64,000 bases of DNA from a virus, in the IMG/VR virus record IMGVR_UViG_3300037225_000138, positions 1-64,000 of that record; one strand, 5' to 3'. The notes beneath the pieces are model-generated. The model saw nothing but the letters and a program-made list of their open reading frames with translations, did no database searches and was not told the origin of the DNA. The translations under genes and the position numbers were made by a program. This document shows positions 33,018 to 41,006 of the stretch, piece after piece (position 1 is the stretch's first letter; each line of letters begins with the position of its first letter).

Positions 33018-33550
33018 TGAAGTACTATCTCCATGATACGAGTTCGTTTGATGATGAAAAAATAACTGAATTATATTTAAAATTCGGGTATGAAGGATTG
33101 GGATTATTTTATACTTTACTTGAAAAAATAGCACGTCAGGAGAAACCTATAAAAACTGACGTCTTAAAAGCTCAGTTAGGCATAGGAAAACATCTGGATA
33201 AATGTTGGAATTTCATGGAAGAGATTGGGCTTATTTCGTCAACAAACGGTGATACTTTCAACGGAAGATTGCTGAACTTTAGTGAAAGTTATGAAATAAA
33301 AAAAGAAAACACAAGGAAAAGAGTTTCAGAATGGCGTGAAAGACAACGTAATATAAAAAATGTAACAGATTACAAACCCGTTAGTAACGCTCCTAAAGTA
33401 AAGTTAAGTAAAGAAAAAGAAGAAGAAAAAGAAATTTTGATTTCAAAACCGAAAGGCTATAACGATATAGATTTTGCAAACATTCCAAAGAACGAAGATG
33501 ATTTAAGTTTTCTTAATGAACCTAAAGAAAAAGTTCCGGAAGGATTTTAA
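33017..33550 (+). CDS. DUF4373 (Lin1244/Lin1753-like) replication-type protein
   Basis: A 177-residue protein. Residues 1-90 (YYLHDTSSFDDEKITELYLKFGYEGLGLFYTLLEKIA...) match the DUF4373 N-terminal domain, a winged-helix-like fold in phage and plasmid replication-initiator or DnaD-like proteins. Residues 90-177 are charged and probably disordered (SKEKEEEKEILISKP), perhaps binding a helicase. A promoter and a repeat-rich leader precede it, consistent with tight control of an initiator. Being separate from the primase by 20 kb is unusual. Confidence 0.7.
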   Translation: MKYYLHDTSSFDDEKITELYLKFGYEGLGLFYTLLEKIARQEKPIKTDVLKAQLGIGKHLDKCWNFMEEIGLISSTNGDTFNGRLLNFSESYEIKKENTRKRVSEWRERQRNIKNVTDYKPVSNAPKVKLSKEKEEEKEILISKPKGYNDIDFANIPKNEDDLSFLNEPKEKVPEGF

Positions 33551-33578
33551 AACATGAGAGCAGATATGAAATATTGTT

Positions 33579-33660
33579 TACCTTTGCATTGGTTCATTGC
33601 CGATGAACCAAGTCTGCTTTTCTTGTTTATAGCTTCCCGGGGCATCGTGTATGTCCCGGG
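33579..33660 (+). ncRNA. Candidate small RNA or structured leader
   Basis: After a -7-like TACCTTTG (33579-33586; no clear -33) come two strong hairpins: TTGGTTCAT/ATGAACCAA with a five-base loop (33589-33611), and CCCGGGGCAT/ATGTCCCGGG with one wobble (33636-33660). No good protein frame covers the region, and a second promoter begins right after. Confidence 0.4.
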
Positions 33661-33691
33661 TTTGCCGTCTCTGAAAAATAATTTAACTTTG
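33661..33691 (+). promoter_or_regulatory. Bacteroidetes-type promoter, probably giving a near-leaderless mRNA
   Basis: TTTG (33661-33664), 19 bases, TAACTTTG (33684-33691). The ATG of the next gene is at 33697, five bases after the -7 box, so the transcript would have almost no leader. Confidence 0.7.
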
Positions 33692-33696
33692 ATGCT

Positions 33697-33981
33697 ATGT
33701 TAAAAAAACTCAGGTATTGGTTCTATAACCTTTTCAAACGGAAAACACTTATGGCTACGGAGGTTATAGATGAGTGGACGGTCATTGACTATCATCATCA
33801 GAAGATAAATCTCAGAAAGAGTGAAGTGTTGGCATGGAATGGCTTGTCAAGGTTTGACAAAAGAGCTATGGCTGATCGCTTCAAAAACCTTGAGAAGAAG
33901 AAACTGATTAAGTTTATCGAGATAAATGGCAGGATGACATGTGTGAAAAATCTTAATTACGAAGCAAGGAATGGAAAATAA
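33697..33981 (+). CDS. Small winged-helix-like protein
   Basis: A 94-residue basic protein. Residues 1-15 are basic and hydrophobic (KKLRYWFYNLFKRK); residues about 25-80 (LRKSEVLAWNGLSRFDKRAMADRFKNLEKKKLIKFIEINGRMTCVK) have winged-helix spacing. If translation starts at the in-frame ATG 33730 the basic segment is lost and the promoter spacing is more usual. It overlaps the next gene by 11 bases. Confidence 0.5.
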   Translation: MLKKLRYWFYNLFKRKTLMATEVIDEWTVIDYHHQKINLRKSEVLAWNGLSRFDKRAMADRFKNLEKKKLIKFIEINGRMTCVKNLNYEARNGK

Positions 33982-34672
33982 ACGAACATTTAATAACCAG
34001 GTTTTAATTAAACTCGACCCTGAGAATAAAACTATCCAGACAAAGAGTGGGCTTATATTGTACGTGGATGATACTTTTGAGATGGAGAAGAATATCACTG
34101 TATCGGGTGTGGTATATGGATTGCCGAGTCATCTGTCTTATTGCGGGGAACCGAACAAAGATATGCCATGGGAAACCCCACTTGAATTAAAATACGGTGA
34201 TAAGGTGATTGTTTATTATCTATCGGTCGTCAATGCCTTAAAACCAGAACACCACAGATACTTCATCGAGGGAGTTGATAGATATGTCTTGATAAGTTAT
34301 CAGAGCATCTTCTGTACTTATGGTGATGATTGGGTGAAGCCTATCAATGGTTATGTGTTTGTAGAACCAAGCGAAGACCCCGTTATTCTGACAGAGAAGG
34401 ATAGGATGAGAAAGGCAGGATTAGAATTGGTTGTCTTAAAAACACAGTCAAATACAAACGTGTCCTATGGGAAAGTGAAGTATCTGGGAATACCAAACAG
34501 ACGATACGTGGATTCGGAGTACACTGACGAGGGGGTGGATATTGCCATTGGTGATATTGTGGTGCTTAAAAAAGTTAATGACATACCCGTTCAATATAAT
34601 CTTCACCAGCGAATAAACAACGGGGAATTATTGTGGAGGGTACAGAGGAAAAATATACTTGCAAAGCTATGA
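33971..34672 (+). CDS. Tandem co-chaperonin-like protein
   Basis: A 233-residue protein that reads as two related halves: NNQVLIKLDPENKTIQTKSGLILYVD...KYGDKVIVYYL and NGYVFVEPSEDPVILTEKDRMRKAGLELVVL...AIGDIVVLKK. Each has the order of GroES strands, with the mobile-loop stretch between strands 1 and 2 (TIQTKSGLIL and the corresponding part of the second half). It is twice the size of the GroES-like protein at 16651, so the phage may carry two different co-chaperonins. The gene precedes virion-type genes, which would fit a capsid-folding role. Fold assignment is by eye. Confidence 0.6.
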   Translation: MENKRTFNNQVLIKLDPENKTIQTKSGLILYVDDTFEMEKNITVSGVVYGLPSHLSYCGEPNKDMPWETPLELKYGDKVIVYYLSVVNALKPEHHRYFIEGVDRYVLISYQSIFCTYGDDWVKPINGYVFVEPSEDPVILTEKDRMRKAGLELVVLKTQSNTNVSYGKVKYLGIPNRRYVDSEYTDEGVDIAIGDIVVLKKVNDIPVQYNLHQRINNGELLWRVQRKNILAKL

Positions 34673-34770
34673 TTGAATTGAATAAAATCTATCAGGGTGA
34701 TGCGCTGTCATTACTGAGAACTTTCCCCGAAAAGATTTTCAATACCTGCGAAATAGGATTATTCTTATGA
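34669..34770 (+). pseudogene. DNA methyltransferase N-terminal remnant
   Basis: A 33-codon frame starting MIELNKIYQGDALSLLRTFP. The IYQGDALxxLxxxP start is characteristic of phage-type DNA methyltransferases, where it is followed within about ten residues by the catalytic SPPY; here the frame runs EKIFNTCEIGLFL and stops before it. It is therefore most likely the stump of a deleted gene. Its ATG overlaps the preceding stop. Confidence 0.7.
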
Positions 34771-34802
34771 TCTTACAGTTTCATCAAAAGGAGTATTCTC
34801 AA

Positions 34803-35405
34803 ATGAGATTTGATCCGACAAAATTACCGGAGGGTAGTGATATTTTAAAATTCTACAAGGATCTCGCAAAGGTAAAAGAGTTCAGGCTTAATCCCGGAGA
34901 GGGTATTGACAACAACAAGGTTATGCAATACATCATGTGCATGTATGATGCTCATTCGCCATACAGAACAAAATTTACCGATGTGCTTAAGAGAAAGATA
35001 GAGGTGGCGCACGACTGCCAGTTCTCAGTACAGGATGATGGCACGTTTGAATCAGCAACAGAAGATTTTCTAAAAGGCAAGAATGATGTGGTGAACCGCA
35101 AGATAGTTCAGTATGTCATGCTCCACAAGTCTTATAAATATAGTTATCAAGTGAGCATCGAATCTGCATATTTTGATCTCATGGTGAGCATACAGAAAGA
35201 GGCCGACACCAAATCACTATCTAAACTTGCGGAGTTAAGGGATGAGCTTGAGGAGAACCTTATGGACCTTCTCAGCCAGGACAATAACCCTTTCGTCAGA
35301 GACACTATGTTACGTTATCTTGAGGATGACCGGTTACAGTTGAGGCCGGAGGACATAGCAAGAAAATTACAGAATGGAGAACCACCTATATCAAAATCAA
35401 AATAA
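34803..35405 (+). CDS. Unknown virion/packaging-type protein
   Basis: A 200-residue mostly helical acidic protein, MRFDPTKLPEGSDILKFYKD and so on, with an HKSYKYSYQVSIESAYFDLM segment. ATG 34803 follows AAAAGGAG and gives a start that fits the context; ATG 34767 overlaps the methyltransferase stump. By order in related phages it could be a small packaging protein upstream of the terminase, from which it is now separated by the glycan cassette. No family is proven. Confidence 0.45.
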   Translation: MRFDPTKLPEGSDILKFYKDLAKVKEFRLNPGEGIDNNKVMQYIMCMYDAHSPYRTKFTDVLKRKIEVAHDCQFSVQDDGTFESATEDFLKGKNDVVNRKIVQYVMLHKSYKYSYQVSIESAYFDLMVSIQKEADTKSLSKLAELRDELEENLMDLLSQDNNPFVRDTMLRYLEDDRLQLRPEDIARKLQNGEPPISKSK

Positions 35406-35436
35406 TTGTTTAACTTTGAAATCAAATTAATCAATC

Positions 35437-35793
35437 GTGGCACAGGTTCGATTACATAATAATGCAAAACGCAACATAAAGGCAGGGGAGCTTGTGCGCA
35501 TAGACCCATCAGATGAGAACTCTTTTCTTATCGCCAAATTAACAGACTTTGGTATCATTGGTAGTGTGGCATCAGATACATTAGCAGGACAGTATTGCTT
35601 AATCAATCTTATAGGGAGCGTTAATTGGGGGGATGTGATAGGTGCCCCGGCATCATCAGGGACCGATTTTGAGACTACGGTTGATTGGAGTGAGATTACC
35701 AACAAGCCGGATTATCTCGGTGCAAAAATAACTTTCAGTCCAACACAACCGGTTAATCCTATTGTAAATGAAATTTGGATTCAAACAAACTAA
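35437..35793 (+). CDS. Small virion-surface-like protein
   Basis: A 118-residue protein starting GTG, with RLHNNAKRNIKAGELVRID and NTL-type beta structure (ITFSPTQPVNPIVNEIWIQT). Beta-rich and Ser/Thr-rich, no enzyme motif, like head-fibre or decoration proteins. TAACTTTG (35411-35418) lies upstream but without a -33 partner. Role inferred. Confidence 0.5.
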   Translation: MAQVRLHNNAKRNIKAGELVRIDPSDENSFLIAKLTDFGIIGSVASDTLAGQYCLINLIGSVNWGDVIGAPASSGTDFETTVDWSEITNKPDYLGAKITFSPTQPVNPIVNEIWIQTN

Positions 35794-35798
35794 ATACT

Positions 35799-36026
35799 AT
35801 GAGCAAGATTGTTATTATCATTGAGGCAGATAAATCGAATGGCATGTTGAAACTTTCCGCACCCCTGGACACGGCACCAGAGAGGCAGGAGGTCATTGAG
35901 ATACTTCAGGGTGCTATCGGCGCAGCAAAGAACTACAAGGGAGTAGGGCTTCTTATTGCAAATAACGCATTGGTAACGCCAATGGCACAGGATAAAATCA
36001 ATCATCAAACAAGTATAAAACTTTAA
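35799..36026 (+). CDS. Small unknown protein
   Basis: A 75-residue protein (MSKIVIIIEADKSNGMLKLS...), a beta strand followed by helices with EVIEILQGAIGAAKNYKGVGLL. ATG 35799 gives the usual start; the frame is open to 35775 inside the preceding gene. No family recognised. It lies between two virion-like genes. Confidence 0.45.
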   Translation: MSKIVIIIEADKSNGMLKLSAPLDTAPERQEVIEILQGAIGAAKNYKGVGLLIANNALVTPMAQDKINHQTSIKL

Positions 36027-36039
36027 GGAGGAACATAAA

Positions 36040-36471
36040 ATGGCAATTTATTCAATCTCGCAAAGGACAATCAACACCACTGCTGCAACATGCGCATGGG
36101 AGATTATCAGTACATCAGCACAGGTAAGACCAGCAATTCTTGAGTTCGGACTTACCCAAGTCACCGCAGTTGCGGCAACGCTTGGTTTAGGAAGACCACA
36201 AGCTAAAGGTGTTACGCCCACTACACCACAGATATCACTTGCGGAGGACTATAACGAGGTAACGGGCAACACAACAGTTGCAGTAGCATGGGGTACTCCG
36301 CCAACCGTACCCACAAACTTCTTCCGAAGGATTACATGCCCGGCGACAATCGGTGCAGGAGTGATCTGGACGTTCCCAAGAGGATTGATAATACAGTCAA
36401 ACTTTAGTATTATCCTCTGGGTTATAGCCACAGCACCAGTACTTGACGTGTACGCTGTGACTAACGAGTAA
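36040..36471 (+). CDS. Virion decoration-like beta protein
   Basis: A 143-residue protein, beta-rich, Thr/Ala/Val-rich, ending FPRGLIIQSNFSIILWVIATAPVLDVYAVTNE, a C-terminal strand pattern I recall from capsid or fibre-associated phage proteins. It is preceded by a full Shine-Dalgarno AAGGAGG (36025-36031), unusual in Bacteroidetes and consistent with high expression. Confidence 0.55.
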   Translation: MAIYSISQRTINTTAATCAWEIISTSAQVRPAILEFGLTQVTAVAATLGLGRPQAKGVTPTTPQISLAEDYNEVTGNTTVAVAWGTPPTVPTNFFRRITCPATIGAGVIWTFPRGLIIQSNFSIILWVIATAPVLDVYAVTNE

Positions 36472-36482
36472 CAAGTAAGGCC

Positions 36483-36959
36483 ATGAGCTTACTTGCATAT
36501 TTACAGAACCCCTTTACGGGTATCCTGAAGGATGACTCTGCGGTACGTCCTGATGCTGTCTATAAGCATATTGAGGTAAACAGATGGGATTCAATAGGTG
36601 CTCATTTATGGACAAAATCAGGATTCCTTGGAGCACTAGATTCGGGTCCGTCATTTAATCCATGTTATTCAGACGAAGACAGATGGGAATGGCCTGAGAT
36701 TGACAATCCTAAGTACGGAGGTCGTCAGAATGTCGTTTACAGGATTCAGGGGATAACCGAAGACTCAAATGGGAGTCCCCTTGGAAACTGTGTGGTTAAA
36801 CTATTCCGTGCAGCAGATGACTCAAAGCAAGACCAGTGTACCTCCGATGCTGCAGGAAACTATATCCTCTGGACTCCATTCACGGACGCACATTATTGCG
36901 TGATGTTCTTAGACCCAAGTCTTGCAGGAGCCACAATCCGCACATTAACTCCAGTTTAA
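36483..36959 (+). CDS. Virion-like protein with carboxypeptidase-regulatory-like domain
   Basis: A 158-residue protein. The second half (YRIQGITEDSNGSPLGNCVVKLFRAADDSKQDQCTSDAAGNYILW) matches the small Ig-like/carboxypeptidase regulatory domain (a G..D..G.PL.....V.L.......T...G.Y.). It would form a beta-sandwich on a virion surface. It shares the TAATG overlap with the next gene. Confidence 0.55.
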   Translation: MSLLAYLQNPFTGILKDDSAVRPDAVYKHIEVNRWDSIGAHLWTKSGFLGALDSGPSFNPCYSDEDRWEWPEIDNPKYGGRQNVVYRIQGITEDSNGSPLGNCVVKLFRAADDSKQDQCTSDAAGNYILWTPFTDAHYCVMFLDPSLAGATIRTLTPV

Positions 36960-37306
36960 TGGCATCAAGTCAACTCTATACTCCCGACAATCCGGTTGTA
37001 GCGCAGTCAGGCAGTGCGTCACAGCCATCAGTCGGGCAATTATACACTAAGGAGGCGACACCATCCAATGCTCGCCTCTTCAATGTTTCGGCAGGCACAC
37101 CATCAACAATAACAAGTATTAATAGATATGGAATAAGGGGTCGTGTTGTTGTGAATGACACACCTCCAATACCTCCAATCCCAATCAGTGTGATATTATC
37201 ATATTTGTATGCAGGACAGGTTACACCGATGCCGGCAGGGAGTAAGATGAAGTATTGGGATGGATTACAATGGCAGGACATTGATACAACAGTTGTATTT
37301 CAATAA
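36959..37306 (+). CDS. Small Thr/Ser/Pro-rich virion-like protein
   Basis: A 115-residue protein, MASSQLYTPDNPVVAQSGSA and further, with Pro-rich TPPIPPIPIS and a Trp-rich C-terminus (MKYWDGLQWQDI). ATG 36959 overlaps the preceding stop. It has no enzyme motif and immediately precedes the glycan cassette. Its many Ser/Thr make it a possible glycan acceptor; inference only. Confidence 0.45.
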   Translation: MASSQLYTPDNPVVAQSGSASQPSVGQLYTKEATPSNARLFNVSAGTPSTITSINRYGIRGRVVVNDTPPIPPIPISVILSYLYAGQVTPMPAGSKMKYWDGLQWQDIDTTVVFQ

Positions 37307-37311
37307 AGCAG

Positions 37312-37935
37312 ATGAAGATTAAGATTTTCGTTCATATTTGGGCTATCAATCACTGGTATACCGTATTCACAGAGCAGATGCGCATATTACTCACATCAGG
37401 ACTTTATGATGCGTGTGAGGAAATAAGCATCAGCCTCATCAGCAGTCCGGCAGAGAGGTATTTATTCGAGATGTACTTTGTAGATTGTTATTCAAAGATA
37501 AAGTTCAAAGTATGGTCAGAGCAACCCGGCAACTATGAATTTCCGGCACTCAGGCTTATAGAGGCAGACGATTCGCAATATGCAGGATTGTATTTTCATG
37601 TGAAAGGAGTAACAAGACCCTTTGAAACCGTGATCCAGCACTGGAGGTCAACACTTAATGAGGCAATTTTAAATCAATGGCAGACGCATTATCAGAATAT
37701 CCTCAATGGCTATGACGTGTCATCGGTAAATTTCAGGCAGAGCCCAGATCATTTCTCAGGTAACTTCTGGTGGTTCAATCGTGAGTATATCAAAAGGCTA
37801 CCTCCGGTGAATGGGCTCGACCTAACGAACAGATGGCACGCAGAACAGTACATTTGCATGGCACAGGGTAAGTTTTGGTATCCTCCATTCATAGAGCCTG
37901 GAGATAATCTTTTTCAAATGCAATATAGGCCATGA
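37312..37935 (+). CDS. Glycosyltransferase-like protein
   Basis: A 207-residue protein with HFSGNFWWFNREYIKRLPPV near residues 142-161 and NRWHAEQYI shortly after, a pattern of Bacteroidetes glycan-cluster transferases in which the acceptor-site aromatic residues are conserved. It opens the main glycan cassette and overlaps the epimerase gene by four bases. Donor unknown. Confidence 0.55.
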   Translation: MKIKIFVHIWAINHWYTVFTEQMRILLTSGLYDACEEISISLISSPAERYLFEMYFVDCYSKIKFKVWSEQPGNYEFPALRLIEADDSQYAGLYFHVKGVTRPFETVIQHWRSTLNEAILNQWQTHYQNILNGYDVSSVNFRQSPDHFSGNFWWFNREYIKRLPPVNGLDLTNRWHAEQYICMAQGKFWYPPFIEPGDNLFQMQYRP

Positions 37936-38999
37936 AGGTAATTTCCCTTACAGGCACCCGTCCTGAGATCATAAGGCTCTCAGTAATTCTTAATAAACTC
38001 GATGATTTGGTAGATCATATCCATGTCTTCACCCGTCAGAATTTTGACACAAACCTAAGCGACATATTTTTCAAAGAACTTATGGTTCGTAAACCGGATT
38101 ATATTTTTGAGAAAGCAAACTCACTTGGAGATTTTCTTGGTAAAGGGTTTGAATATTTTGAGCACATCCTCAATAAAGAAAGACCGGATAAGATTTTAAT
38201 ACTTGGAGATACCAACTCGGTGATATTTGGAATCCTTGCAGCGAAGCGAGGCATACCCATTTATCACATGGAGGCAGGGAGCAGGTGTCTGGATAATGAT
38301 GTGCCAGAGGAAACAAACCGGAGGCTCATTGATGTAATGGCTGCTTGTAACATGCCATACACGGAAAACTCGAAAGAGAATCTTATCAGGGAAGGACACG
38401 ATAAGAACCATGTGTTCAAGATAGGCAATCCTATCCTCGAGGTATTGCAGTATTATGCTGACGACATAAATGGAAGTACCATTATGGACAGGCTTGGCAT
38501 ATTTGCAACTAAGTATGCTCTATTGACATTTCATCGCACAGAGAACGTGGATAATCCAGAGAGAGCAAAGAATGTAGTAGATGCGATAAATGAGATTTCA
38601 AAAAAATTACCCGTGGTATTTCCCATGCATCCAAGAACAAAAGATCAATTATTTAAGCATGGATTACTCTTTTCGGATGGAGTGATAGTCACTGAACCTA
38701 TTGGATTCTTTGATTGCGTAAAACTTGAGAAACATGCCAAGGTAGTTTTCACAGACAGTGGCACCATCCCGGAGGAGACATCATTATTTCATGTGCCCAC
38801 GATTGTCCTGAGAAGAACCATTGAGAGGCAAGAACTTATAGAAAATGGGTCTATCATACTCGCAGGGACAGATAAGAAGGATATTCTGAGGGCTTATAAT
38901 GCTATTGGAGACATGAAACAGAAGTGGCCGGTGCTAGAAGATTACTACAAAGAGAATGTGTCGGATACAGTAATAAGAATTTTAATAGGAAGTATATGA
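37932..38999 (+). CDS. UDP-GlcNAc 2-epimerase family enzyme (WecB/CapG-like)
   Basis: A 355-residue enzyme, the family's usual length. TGTRPEIIRLSVIL at the start, HMEAGSRCLDNDVPEETNRRLID, LLTFHRTENVD, FPMHPRT and FTDSGTIPEE are the motifs of non-hydrolysing UDP-N-acetylglucosamine 2-epimerases. With the dehydratase (43546) and reductase (45301) it can complete the last step to UDP-L-FucNAc, or act at C-2 towards UDP-L-QuiNAc; alternatively it makes UDP-ManNAc. It overlaps both neighbours by four bases. Confidence 0.8.
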   Translation: MKVISLTGTRPEIIRLSVILNKLDDLVDHIHVFTRQNFDTNLSDIFFKELMVRKPDYIFEKANSLGDFLGKGFEYFEHILNKERPDKILILGDTNSVIFGILAAKRGIPIYHMEAGSRCLDNDVPEETNRRLIDVMAACNMPYTENSKENLIREGHDKNHVFKIGNPILEVLQYYADDINGSTIMDRLGIFATKYALLTFHRTENVDNPERAKNVVDAINEISKKLPVVFPMHPRTKDQLFKHGLLFSDGVIVTEPIGFFDCVKLEKHAKVVFTDSGTIPEETSLFHVPTIVLRRTIERQELIENGSIILAGTDKKDILRAYNAIGDMKQKWPVLEDYYKENVSDTVIRILIGSI

Positions 39000-39619
39000 G
39001 AATATCTGTTATCATGGCAGTAAACTTGGGTTACTATGATGTTGGCTTTACACATAGCGCATCAGACCCTACAATAAGATTTCGTCACGCAGTAGAATCA
39101 TTCCGGAAACAACACTTCAAAGATGCGGAACTTCTCATTGTCTCCGATGGATGCAAGGTGTCGGAAGCGATCTATTACGATAGTTATTTCGGTGATCCGT
39201 CAATGCGATTCAGGTATATTGATAAGCAGGAAGTCTTTAGCGGTGTGCCGAGGAACACTGGCCTGCTAATGGCAAAGGGCGACATAATATGCTATCTTGA
39301 CCACGATGATGCCTTTGGCCCAAATCATTTGCAAATCATCAACGATAATTTCGACACAGAGAAGAATGATTGGGTGTGGTATAATGATTATGTCGTTGAC
39401 ACCATACTCGCTGAGAAGGTAGAGAGAAACGTGTTCCCTGCCCTCAATGTGATAGGAACAAGTGCAATTGCTCATAAGAGAAACGTAGGTGTCGTTTGGG
39501 AGGGGGAATACGCACATGACTGGCGCATGATTGAGAAATGCTTATTACCATTGCCAGGAATGAAGATACCCACGCCGGAATATTATGTCTGTCATTTCAG
39601 AAGAATCGAGGACTTATGA
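38996..39619 (+). CDS. Family 2-type glycosyltransferase
   Basis: A 207-residue protein: MRISVIMAVNL at the start, RHAVESFRKQHFKDAELLIVSDGCK and NTGLLMAKGDIICYLDHDDAF. The last contains the DxD-type metal site; together these are the GT2 core of a GT-A fold. It is short for GT2, so it may hold only the catalytic core. ATG 38996 overlaps the epimerase stop; the frame is open further upstream. Confidence 0.75.
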   Translation: MRISVIMAVNLGYYDVGFTHSASDPTIRFRHAVESFRKQHFKDAELLIVSDGCKVSEAIYYDSYFGDPSMRFRYIDKQEVFSGVPRNTGLLMAKGDIICYLDHDDAFGPNHLQIINDNFDTEKNDWVWYNDYVVDTILAEKVERNVFPALNVIGTSAIAHKRNVGVVWEGEYAHDWRMIEKCLLPLPGMKIPTPEYYVCHFRRIEDL

Positions 39620-40260
39620 TTAAAGCACTCATCATAAATTACAATAGAATTTCACTTCCGGTGGCGATGGCAACATGGCTTTCGCAAAGGCAATGTGAGC
39701 CGATATTTGTGGACAACAATTCCGATTATCCTCCTTTACTCGAATACTACAAGACCTGCCCATTTGAAGTGATTAAGATGGATGCTAATTATGTTCAGAC
39801 GGTTATCTGGCATAAGAATATATTGTCTCAGTTAGGGATAAAAGGAAATTACATAGTCACCGACCCCGACCTTGACCTGTCAGGAGTTCCGGATGATTTT
39901 GTAGAGGTGATGGAGGAGGGACTGAGGCGCTACCCTCAGTATGACAAATGCGGTCTATCGCTTGAGATAAATGACATCCCAGATCAGGTGACTATTGATT
40001 GGGAGATGCAATTCTGGCAGCGGCCACTCGATCCGCAATATTTTCATGCCGATATTGATACTACATTTGCGTTATATAAGCATCCATATCCTTCACTCAA
40101 TGCCATCAGGACAAACAGACCATATACAGTTCGCCATGTGCCATGGTATTACATGTTGTATGATAGGCTACCTGCAGACGAGATGTATTACTACAGGACT
40201 CAATGCAAAGAGATAAAGGCACACTCTAACATACTTGATAGAAAAATATGGTTACAATAG
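39616..40260 (+). CDS. Glycosyltransferase-like protein (GT-A type)
   Basis: A 214-residue protein: KALIINYNRISLPVAMATWLSQ, PIFVDNNSDYPPLLEYY and YIVTDPDLDLSGVP. The strand, the DNNS and the TDPDLD site match GT-A enzymes of Bacteroidetes glycan clusters. ATG 39616 overlaps the preceding stop; the open frame to 39538 overlaps a coding region and is not preferred. Donor unknown. Confidence 0.6.
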   Translation: MIKALIINYNRISLPVAMATWLSQRQCEPIFVDNNSDYPPLLEYYKTCPFEVIKMDANYVQTVIWHKNILSQLGIKGNYIVTDPDLDLSGVPDDFVEVMEEGLRRYPQYDKCGLSLEINDIPDQVTIDWEMQFWQRPLDPQYFHADIDTTFALYKHPYPSLNAIRTNRPYTVRHVPWYYMLYDRLPADEMYYYRTQCKEIKAHSNILDRKIWLQ

Positions 40261-41006
40261 TCATCACATACTACCAAAGACAGGCGCAGTTAAATAAAAC
40301 ACTGCAATCATTCATGCAATATGATCCAAAAGATTTTAATATCGTGATTGTTGATGATGCAAGTCCTGATGAGGTTAAGATACCACATTTTACAGACTTT
40401 AAGATTGATGTCATTCGTATAACAAACAAGGCATGGAAGAACGCATCAATTCCATTTAATATCGGGTTCAATAAGGCACTTGAAAAGAATCCTAATATTA
40501 TCATCATCCAGAATGCGGAGAGTTGTCACATGGGTGATATCCTTGCGTATGCCAAGACCGTGACAGACGAGAATTATATTTCTTTCCCTTGTTATTCTCA
40601 GGGTAAGGGAGAAGCACCGGGATCGGCGATGAATCATAAATGCGCCACCTTTGAAGGCGAGAGTGCTTGGTATAATCATCCTTTTCATAATCCGCGATAC
40701 TATCATTTCTGTTCCGCGATAACGACAAATAATCTTATCAAGTTGAATGGATTTGATGAGAGGTTCGCAGATGGATTTGCATACGATGACGATTATTTTG
40801 TTCATCAGATAAGATGCCTCAAACTGAGGATAGACTTACCTGGAGAACCGTTTGTTGTTCATCAATGGCATTATGATAACTTCTCAGCACCAAATGGAGG
40901 CGAACTTTGTGCAAACAATAAAGCAGTATATGACAGATTAGTCCCTGAGAATAATTACAGAGCTCAACATCACATAACACCAGACTTGCAATGGAATCAG
41001 AAATAG
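40248..41006 (+). CDS. Family 2-type glycosyltransferase
   Basis: A 252-residue protein starting MVTIVITYYQRQAQLNKTLQSF, then NIVIVDDASPDE, IPFNIGFNKALEKNPNIIIIQNAESCHMGD and LNGFDERFADGFAYDDDYFV. These are the nucleotide-sugar-binding and acceptor-side motifs of GT2 enzymes. It overlaps its neighbours by 13 and 16 bases. Confidence 0.75.
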   Translation: MVTIVITYYQRQAQLNKTLQSFMQYDPKDFNIVIVDDASPDEVKIPHFTDFKIDVIRITNKAWKNASIPFNIGFNKALEKNPNIIIIQNAESCHMGDILAYAKTVTDENYISFPCYSQGKGEAPGSAMNHKCATFEGESAWYNHPFHNPRYYHFCSAITTNNLIKLNGFDERFADGFAYDDDYFVHQIRCLKLRIDLPGEPFVVHQWHYDNFSAPNGGELCANNKAVYDRLVPENNYRAQHHITPDLQWNQK

